Of a stretch of 64,000 bases of DNA, positions 56,601 through 64,000 are shown piece after piece (the first letter of the stretch is position 1; each line of letters begins with the position of its first letter). The notes under the pieces are model-generated. The model did no database searches. It was not told the DNA's origin and worked only from the letters and a program-made list of their open reading frames with translations. The position numbers and the translations under genes are program-made. Location: contig NC_088787.1 of assembly GCF_949628265.1 (NCBI RefSeq), positions 6,996,501 to 7,060,500 on the forward strand, in the 5' to 3' direction. Origin of the DNA: Cloeon dipterum. Taxonomy: Eukaryota > Arthropoda > Insecta > Ephemeroptera > Baetidae.

Positions 56601-59600
56601 TAAAACAATTTTTTCTAATTAATTAAGTGGTTTTGCAGTGGATCAATACAGGGCAACAATTGAAAATTATTTTAATTGTTGGATGCAATAATAATTTGAT
56701 CGATAAACAATTTCGTTTAGCCAAAAAGAGACCTTGCTACAGAAAAGATTCACATTTTTGAAATTTTCTCCGGAATTTCCAGCGTTTGACCGCATTTTCT
56801 TGGCAGACTTCGATTCCTCTCGTTGAGATCTGCCCAACAGTGTATGAAACCTTTTAGAGAAACTCTTTGTTGGGAAATAAAATCAGATTTCAAGTAAGGA
56901 GACATTCTTCATCGTTTGAAAAGCACGCTACCTTTGCAGCCACTTTTCTAAAAAAAATACACTGCTAATTAGATCAATTTCGGCTTCAATTGAATCCTAA
57001 GGGATAAGTTCGTGCATTTGCAACAACAATGATTTCCATGCTTTTTGCAGTATGAAAACAGAAGGAATTCCTGACAGTTGATATCAGGAGCTATTTTTCC
57101 TTAAAAATTGTGAAAATCTTGCCCTTTTTAGGCGGCCTCTCAGTCACCTTTTTAAAAATCCTTTGAAAATTGCAGCCGTGATCAGGACAACCCAGAAAAA
57201 TGAATTATAAACCCTACATCTCTGTTGATTTTGAAACAAATTAATTATTTTAATTAAAATATTGCCAGGATCCCCACAGAAATTTTTTTTATAAGGCTGC
57301 TCTTTATCATCAATTTCAAATCTCTACAGAAAAACACCAGATGGCAAACAACTAACTGTATTAATCCTCAAACCTTACAACGATCGGTTCAACCCTTGGA
57401 ATAAAGGCTTTAGAAAAAACATCCTGTTAAATTTAGGAAAACAGTAATTCACCCAATGAAAGAGCTGCATGACAATAATCCACCCCATGAAAAGAAGCGA
57501 CCATTCGAACAAGAAAAATCATGTCAACGTTTTACCCCGTGATACTTTGTCTCGTAAGATTAAACGGCCGCTCTTTTATGAAAGCCGAGCGCAAAGGAAT
57601 TTCGATCTCTGTGTGGCGTTGGCCAAATTTCGTAAAAACGGGGCTCGAAGTGGAAAGCAGGCAGCTATAGCGTCATTTGTATTACATACACTGCGATGTA
57701 TAAATAGGGGTCGGAGCTGGTTATGGGGGTCGGTTCGCTTCATAGCTGGCTGGACGTGGTGCTGCTTGATGAGGCTTTCCACTCGCGGTGCTATTGATTT
57801 TCCGCGTCCAACAACCGGCTGCCTAACTGCGAACCAATCGCAGCTCTTTTTCCAAATACGGTAGCCAGGTTTGTCGCTCTCTCTCTCTCTCTCTCTCACT
57901 CACTCACTCCGCCGCCGCCGCCGTTGCCGCCGCCACCGCGATTTCCAACCCTCTTATTCTTCGCCATGGAAACTCTATGAGCTAGATTTTTCGGAAAATT
58001 TGCCCCTGTGAACACGCCCCCGGCGAAGCACCGCTGCCACGGTGATTTCGCCTCATAATTAATTTTCCTGGGCTGGAGTTGCGAATGGTTTGTTCAATTG
58101 GATCAGAAAACCGAAACATTCAAATGAGATCTTTAATCTACAGTGTGTATTTTAATTTAAATGCATTAGTAATTATTATTTCATAAAAAATAAGTAAATA
58201 AAAGAGAACAATTAAAAGAAATCTGCACTGTGGACGGGCCAAACCTTGGTTTTCGACCCAAAAGAAATAAACAATTATTTATTTCACCCAAGAAAAATAT
58301 CCTTCAAACAATACAATGTATTAAAAACATCTCATCCGCTAATGTAGTATTTTTAAAGAAAAATGTTCTAAAAGCCTCAAAGATTGACTGAGCGGATCAG
58401 TGCGGCCAATTAAGCTCAAATCGGCGTTTAATTGGCCAATAATTTAGTAGCCCCGAGTCGGCTATAGTTGCGAGAAGGCAACCGCAGCTAATCGTCAGCG
58501 AAGGGTTGAACAAACGGCGTCGCGAGGGCTGCATAACTAAGAGACGCACAGGGATTTCTCTTGCTGCGAGGTAATAGTTGGAGGCATACACACACACGTG
58601 CCGAGAAAGTTTCATTCAAAGCTCAAACTTGGTCTGCTTCAGACTGCTCTAGTTTCTACTATTTCCTTAACAGCTATTTACCCAAATCTTTTGTAGGGAC
58701 GAAAAACCATTGTTTTTGTGGGGGTTTTATTTAATTAAATTTCCTAAATAAATTTCTTCGCTCACAAGAGACGCAAAAAGTATTTTCTAAATTATTTGTA
58801 ACCAAATATATTTAGTTTTCTTTACTAGCTTAAAAAATCTATGATTTCAGATTGTTTAAATTTATTTGTATGTATAATTTAAATTTCTACAGCCTGTTAA
58901 GCCAGTTTGAAAGGTCTCAACAAATCATTATGGACAATATTTGTTTAAAAAGGACTAAATTAAATTAACTTGTAAAATTCCGAAAATTAAAACCTTCCTC
59001 AGGATAAAAATTTTCGTCCGAAGCCTCCCAAATTTCCCCTTAAAACTTTCGGCTTCGATTTTCCGGTCAGCAGGCGTAACCGCCAATCAATCATAGGCAA
59101 GTTTCGAGTGTCGCCCGGAATTTCGGCCCCTTTTGAGTGGTCGTGCGGCGCCCGTTCGTTCGTTCGTTCGTTCGTTCGTTCTTTCGTTCGCTCGCTCTGT
59201 CCTCCGTGTTTGGGCATCGATTTACAGAGAGCGTGTGTGTGTTGTTGCAGGTCGGCCTACCGTGATAGCTCGATGAAACAGGAGCCTCATGACGACGGTT
59301 ACGAAACGAGCGGAGATTTGGAAATCAGAGCGCAGGGCGAGAGCCAGAAGCTGTACGCGATGCAGGCCTCGCTCAACATCAAGCCGGAGCCCACGCACGA
59401 CCCCTACAGCTTCGTCGACGAAGAGGCGGCCGCGGCCGCCGCGGCGGCCGCCTCGCACGCCCACGCCGGCCAGCAAATGCCCACCCTCGCAGCACCGCAA
59501 ACGCCCAAAAAGCGCGGAAGGAAGAAAAAGCTCAAGCCTGGAGAGGAAGGGTGAGAAGACATTATTTTTGCTCAAATTTATTACTCCATAATCATATTTA

Positions 59601-62208
59601 ATTTCCCTTTTTTATTTTAATCAGGGTTTGCCAATTATGCAATGCGGAAAAGGCATTGTTTGCGCAAAAACCAGCAAAAAAACACAAATTTTGGATTTTT
59701 CCGATTTTTCTTCTTCAAAATTTGACCCCAAAAATAAAGGTGGTATTTTGCACCACACAAGATCAAAAAAATTACAACGATCGGTTATTTTTTAAAATAG
59801 TTTAAACTAGAAATGAGTAAAAAACAAACATAATTGGTCATCCAACTGATTTTAGAGCTGTGAACTTTAGACTGTCGAATACGATTTCTGAACTTCCAAA
59901 TGTCGTGGGAACGACCATGGCAGTTCCGTTGCTTGTTATCTTTCTAAAATGGTAAAAACCGTTTTGGTGGCAGCAAATATAATTTAAAAAAGCTTAACAT
60001 AAAATAGTAAAGAAGTTTTATGATTTTATTTTCGTTTAATTCATAGGCAAAGCACAGCTTTTTTAACCATCTTGCAGTTTTCAAGAAAAATTGAAATAAT
60101 CAACAGTGCCTTTTTCCCTGTTTAAGAACAAAGGACACAGCCCGACAGGGTCTTTGTCTGACCCTTAAGATATGCAATTTCTTTTTTAAAACCCCCTTGT
60201 TGCGTGCATCTAGTGCATAACAATCCTTTAAAAATAACAGTTAGAGACATTTCGAAAAAACGTGTTTTTTTAGAAATGTATCATTTTTATTGTAAACATT
60301 CGAATTCTTTAAATAACGTCTAAATTACACAGTCCTAAATTTAATTTATTCTTTACAAATGTGTACTATGCTTCGGAAATTCTGGATTTTTTTGCGCTGC
60401 AGAGGAGATTTTTGAAAAATGCGGTTTTGGCGAACCTTGCTTACGAATAGCTAATTTCAATATTTTTTTTATAAATTAGGTTTGGGAAAGGAAAATACCT
60501 TCAAAAAAAAGGAAATATGAGGATATAGTAAATATAAATTGTTTCATCTATTTTATTTTATAAACCCCAAATTTATTATTTTAAAAATTTTATGAATTAG
60601 TGTGTTTTGATTGTATAATTATCAAAAAAATGCTTGTTAAGAAAAGTTATTAACTAGAGAAAGCACCTTTTTACTGTCGCTAGTAATAATGTCAGGCAAT
60701 TGATCAAACAGGTCCATATTTAGATTATCATTTAAGATTCATATGTTTCACTTTTCTACTTATCTTGCTGGGATATTTTAGATTCGTCGTTAATCTCTGA
60801 TTGCCATCAAAATTTCGATTTTCAATTGTCCGTCAAATTTTGGAACAAATGCATCATTCGTTCCAGCTTGACATTTTCTTTTCCAATTTAGTTTTAAATA
60901 TTTTTTCAGGATTTTCAATTTTGTGTAATATAGTGGCCCAAGCAAATTTTTCTTAAAATGCTTTCCTGGATTCCCTTATTTATGCTACTCAAAAATCACA
61001 AAAATATGTATTATTTCCTAACAATGTTGACAAAATTATTTTGATTAGGACCAACAGGCTCATATAAATTTTATGAAATTTCTAATTTTTTTCTTTGTTA
61101 ATGTAAAAGTCATTGTTGTTTTCACTAGAATAATAATTAAATTAATTAATTGAAAAAATACTGGCTGGTCATACCCGCAGTATAAAGATCCAATAGGCAT
61201 GAGAAAAATTAATTTCAGGTCGAAATGTTTAATTTGTCTTTGAAAGCATTTCCAGCATTTTAAAATAATTATCCACGTATTTAATTCTACTATAAGACGA
61301 CGCTTTTGCTCTCTTACAATTAGCTAACGCAACAACCAATTTTGCAGAATGGCCGAGGAAGGAGAGCCAGCTTCCAAAAAGAAGATCAAGGAAGAAAAGA
61401 CTGTGAAGGAACGCAAAAAGCACGACAGATTTAATGGCATGCCCGAAGAGGAGGTTTCGAAAAGAACCCTGCCCGATCATCTTGCTGAAAATTTGGATAT
61501 TATTATTGTAAGTGGTTCATTTTTGTTATTTCTTTTATTTGTCAATGACAGCATTAAAAATGAGATAAAAATCCTAATTTAATGTTAATGGAAAACCACA
61601 AAATGGTATTTTCACGCAAATTAATTCTGATTCAAATTGTATTTTGTTATTTATTAATAAAACTGTTTCAATTTTCCTCATTTAATAATTTAATTTTTCA
61701 AAAATGCAGTGCCAGCTATTTTTTAATCGAATTTTGTGATAAAATGGTGAATTATTATTATTTAATATTCAATTTTCTCAGATTGGGATCAATCCAGGCC
61801 TGTTCGCCGCCTACAAAGGACACCACTACGCTGGTCCTGGAAACCACTTTTGTAAGTGAACCCTGTCTTCCCCTTCTACTAGTCGCACTGACCCTGAATT
61901 TTCCTTCGTTCGCAGGGAAGTGCTTGTACTTGGCAGGCCTGACGCCGGAGCAGATGTCGGCCGAGGACGACTACAAGCTGCTGCAGTACGGCGTCGGCTT
62001 CACCAACATGGTGGCCAGGGCGACCAAGGGCAGCGCCGACCTCACCAGGAAGGAAATCAAGGAGGGCTGCCAGATACTTATGGAGAAGATAAAAAAGTTT
62101 AAGCCCAAAATTGCCGTTTTCAACGGGAAGCTCATCTACGAGGTTTTCTCAGGGAAGAAAGACTTCCCTTTCGGCCGACAAGCCGACTTGGTCGAAGGCA
62201 CAGAGACT
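40143..62208 (+). CDS. TDG: Thymine DNA glycosylase (3' part beyond window)
   Basis: Five exons are visible: 40143-40414, 59251-59550, 61348-61507, 61782-61851 and 61916-62208. Phases agree at every junction, giving 365 residues, and the window ends in the next intron. TDG removes T or U from G mismatches and 5-formyl/5-carboxylcytosine in base excision repair. The family core is unmistakable: HDRFNG (216-221), LDII then IGINPGL with catalytic Asn248, [42 protein letters not shown] and KIAVFNGK. Still missing is the C-terminal SSSARC-type motif that contacts the flipped base. The N-terminus is long and disordered: Pro/Gln/His-rich (1-90), then an IKPE SUMO-type motif, an Ala run and KKRGRKKK (177-184), an AT-hook-like DNA-binding patch. 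The first intron is 18.8 kb. The start is the first in-frame ATG; exon 1 assignment rests on phase and composition. Confidence 0.93.
40415..41944 (+). other. TDG intron 1, proximal part
   Basis: GC-rich for about 250 bp after the donor, with GCCGCCGCCGCCGCCGC near 40456-40474, then AT-rich. A second GC-rich patch with a short CT tract lies at 41580-41760. No exon recognised. Confidence 0.4.
41945..42560 (-). mobile_element. 435-bp MITE family, composite of inverted copies (copy 5)
   Basis: From about 42018 to 42420 the family landmarks run in reverse (GGACTGTCTCCTTACTTGAAA, then CAGATCTCGACGGGAGGA, ending ATAATTTTCAATTGTTGGCC without the terminal CAGTATCATTCC). Short plus-orientation pieces adjoin on each side: 41945-42000 (AATTATTATAATTGTTGGCT) and 42421-42560 (ACGAAATAAAATATTATTTC, GGAGACAGTCCTC). 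This head-to-head structure suggests insertion of one copy into another or a local inversion. Confidence 0.6.
42561..44794 (+). other. TDG intron 1, second stretch
   Basis: Mostly AT-rich and featureless. A CpG-rich patch at 43090-43530 contains GTGTGTGTGTGAGTGAGTG and ACACACACACACGCGCGCGC runs and may be a regulatory island. No exon recognised. Confidence 0.35.
44795..44860. repeat. CT tract facing a GA tract (hairpin-forming microsatellite)
   Basis: GGTCTCTCTCTCTCTCTC at the left and GAGAGAGAGAGAGAGACC at the right are inverted repeats separated by about 30 bp. In single-stranded form they would make a long stem. The site also offers GAGA-factor-type motifs in both orientations. Confidence 0.6.
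44861..50590 (+). other. TDG intron 1, third stretch with GC-rich islands
   Basis: CpG-rich patches occur at about 44880-45290 and 46470-46870; the second is preceded by a perfect CRE TGACGTCA (46521-46528). The rest is AT-rich. No exon, SINE or MITE copy recognised. These patches could be enhancers or alternative first exons of TDG or of an unrecognised gene. Confidence 0.35.
50591..50623. repeat. TA microsatellite
   Basis: ATATATTTAT followed by about 11 TA units. Confidence 0.8.
50624..53520 (+). other. TDG intron 1, fourth stretch
   Basis: AT-rich up to about 52550. A strongly GC-rich segment at 52560-53210 then has GT (52573-52592) and AG (52725-52744) tracts and GCCGCCGCTGCC-type runs. 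It may be a regulatory island. No exon recognised. Confidence 0.35.
53521..53665. repeat. Dispersed repeat, copy 2 (copy 1 at 3499-3696)
   Basis: Begins GGTTGCATTTGCTTACCACC and ends TAAATTGCCATTT, with the same internal blocks as copy 1 but shorter. Class unknown. Confidence 0.6.
53666..56644 (+). other. TDG intron 1, fifth stretch
   Basis: AT-rich, nothing recognised, apart from a GC-richer patch at about 55830-56220 containing GCGGCGCGCGCGACGCC near 56088. Confidence 0.35.
56645..57055 (+). mobile_element. 435-bp MITE family, copy 6
   Basis: GGGCAACAATTGAAAATTAT, GTTGGATGCAATAA, GATTCCTCTCGTTGAGATCT, TCAAGTAAGGAGACATTCTT and a right end TTTTTGCAGTATGA follow the order of copy 3. The outermost inverted repeats are eroded. 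Confidence 0.65.
57056..59152 (+). other. TDG intron 1, distal part
   Basis: A GC-rich patch at 57640-57960 contains a CT tract (57879-57897) and CCGCCGCCGCCGTTGCCGCC. A second at 58380-58600 is moderately GC-rich. No exon recognised. Confidence 0.35.
59153..59191. repeat. CGTT tetranucleotide repeat before TDG exon 2
   Basis: About nine CGTT units with one CTTT interruption, ending 60 bp before the exon 2 acceptor. Its CpG-rich surroundings are compatible with an alternative promoter for a shorter TDG form. Confidence 0.75.
59551..61347 (+). other. TDG intron 2
   Basis: AT-rich with no exon or repeat recognised. Confidence 0.6.
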
Positions 62209-64000
62209 GTGAGTTGATGAATTATTAACTTGGCACCAAAATGGACATTTTTAAAAATTATTTAGACAAAATAACCCATTTTTGAATGAGATTGAATGGG
62301 TTTTTAGACGGTTGAAATTGCAAATTATAAATTTTCCCTAAAATTACTAAATGGGAGACAAGGTCAGAGGTGGAAAATAGTGTGCGGTTGACTTGTTTTT
62401 TAGTAGTTTTAAAAAATCCCGCAAATATTAGTGTGCAAACCGAAGAAGCGTATGTAACTTTTGTTTAAGTTGAGATATCAACTTGTAACTTTCACCTGTT
62501 ACTCTAACTTTTGATTTTCACAACTTTAACTTCAGGTAAAAAGTTGTTGGTCAATGGTCAAGGTCACTTTTTCAATCTTTTTACGGACTTCCGATTTTCC
62601 GGGTGATAGCCTCCTTCGATTTTTCGAGTTGCAGAACTAAAATGAAGCTTTTTACTCACACGCACTCAGTATTTGCTCCTCAATAAAGGTTTGAATTCCG
62701 TTTCAAAGGCGATCAACTGCGCACAACCTTTGGACATAAAATTTTATTTCAATAAATCGCCTCTCCAGTATTTTGCTAGTTCTATTCGCTAAATTTGGCG
62801 AATCTATCAATTCTATTTTATTATTACATGCCAAGAATAAAAAAGTACACATCATCAAGTTCTGTAAACTTGGGCATTTTTTCTATTTTTATTTGCTAAT
62901 AAAAATGACCTCTTTTTGTTCTTTGTAATCGGTAAATAATCCATCCTTGAAAAAATAATTTTATTTCATTAAAAAGGGTTAAAGGCGAAGATAAATATGC
63001 TAAACAAGTTTTTATTTCAATTTATCAGAGAAATTAATCTGAAAAGCTAAAAACGCCTATTTTTTTTATCTTGCATTTCAATTTTTTATGTAGAAGGAAA
63101 AGCGACAAAAGTGCCATGTGTGCCTAAGCTGCGAGATAAGAAATCGTTAGTAAAAATAATAAAATGTTTTTTAGTCTAGCCAGGAAAAGAAATTAATCGC
63201 AATTGCAGGTTAGATAAAAACGCTGGAAAGGAAATTCTGCATTGAATTGTGATATGATTAGGCTTCCTTTCTGATTATTAAACTATTTGCTCCAAATTCT
63301 TTCCTTAATGAAATCTTTTGCAGTGCTACTTACGTTAACTCTATCTCTAGATAAGATATTTTCTTTTAAATAAAAATAACTAATAATTTAGACCGTTGTT
63401 AGAAAGGCTGTGAAATTTAGACGGTTAAATTTGTTTTCTATGGGTTCAACCGTTGCAGGACTATAAAATGGCACGAATCATGCAATTTAAGCTATTTTAA
63501 ACCGCAGTTAAAACTGTTAAAAACCGTCTAAATTGGCTAAAAGCCAAGTGAAAGTGCATACTTGTTGCTTCGCACTTGGAAAATTGTCTCGTAGTTTATT
63601 TTTTTTATTTAATATTTTTCAGTTTTTTCAATCAACAAGAGTATTTTTTGCAATTTTTAGACCTGGTTAATAACCTCATTTTGGTTCTATTTTTTTTTAA
63701 TAGTTTACTTTCAAATTTTCCATCTAGGATTTTTTTAAATATTCTAACCAGGCATGATTAAATAAGGTTTAAATTAAATCATTCTCAAAAGAGAAAGAAA
63801 ATCAAAAATTTTGTTTTATTTGTTTCAATTTTTCTGTTTATACAGAATTAATTTAAAAAAACTCGTAATAATTTACTCAATTTTTTTACTTAGGTTCTTG
63901 CATTTGGTACAGTTCCCCGATTATCTTGAAATTCGAACAAAAACGTGAGATTTTTTTCAGTAAAAATGGGCCGAAACGATGTTAAAAAAAACATCTAGTT
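62209..64000 (+). other. TDG intron 5, to the window edge
   Basis: No sequence encoding the missing TDG C-terminal motif was found, so the intron runs out of the window. Around 63414-63530 TTTAGACGGTTAAA and ACCGTCTAAA lie in opposite orientation, a short weak inverted repeat. A related TTTAGACGGTTG lies near 62305. Confidence 0.55.

Noticed and set aside
61582..62217. Reading 61582-62217 as one long coding exon
   Set aside because: It runs through TDG intron 3 and 4 sequence; the true exons are defined by the GINPGL and WKCL junctions with GT-AG borders.

Overview
The window is a piece of an intron-rich, AT-rich animal nuclear genome, most likely an insect or other arthropod. Genes are split by GT-AG introns, coding exons are clearly richer in GC than the DNA around them, AATAAA signals follow the stop codons, and many short non-autonomous transposons are scattered between genes. 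There is no bacterial-type gene organisation, and I saw no rRNA gene, convincing tRNA gene or CRISPR array. Spliced models below were built by hand from reading frame, splice sites and protein-family similarity. No alignment or gene-prediction program was run.

Layout. 1-3.3 kb: a non-autonomous hAT-like element, then one terminal exon of a WDR55-type WD-repeat gene. 3.5-14.1 kb: a tandem cluster of five copies (A-E) of a very small three-coding-exon gene whose product looks like a free-standing KIX domain, the activator-binding module of CBP/p300. B, D and E appear intact, C is frameshifted and A is truncated. Transposon copies (a palindromic MITE, a hAT-like element, a SINE fragment) lie between the copies and probably took part in the duplications. 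14.8-19.8 kb: PPP4R2, the regulatory subunit 2 of protein phosphatase 4, in eight exons. 20.5-23.3 kb, minus strand and tail-to-tail with PPP4R2: a secreted, probably GPI-anchored ten-cysteine Ly6/uPAR protein in three exons, with a GC-rich CRE-containing segment upstream at about 24.0-24.5 kb. 24.5-39.6 kb: intergenic DNA with a LINE reverse-transcriptase fragment, copies of a roughly 435-bp MITE family, tRNA-derived SINE-like copies, a short palindromic element, and GC-rich islands with long CT microsatellites. 39.6-64.0 kb: the 5' and central part of a thymine DNA glycosylase (TDG) gene, with five coding exons, an 18.8-kb first intron and its last coding part beyond the window.

The three well-recognised genes act in general nuclear or cell-surface processes: PP4-dependent dephosphorylation and DNA-damage recovery (PPP4R2), base excision repair and demethylation (TDG), and membrane-protein modulation (Ly6). 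They do not form a pathway. The most unusual content is the KIX mini-gene cluster. It looks like a recently expanding family that could compete with CBP/p300 for transcription-factor activation domains. That functional idea is inference; the domain assignment rests on visible similarity to the CBP KIX pattern.
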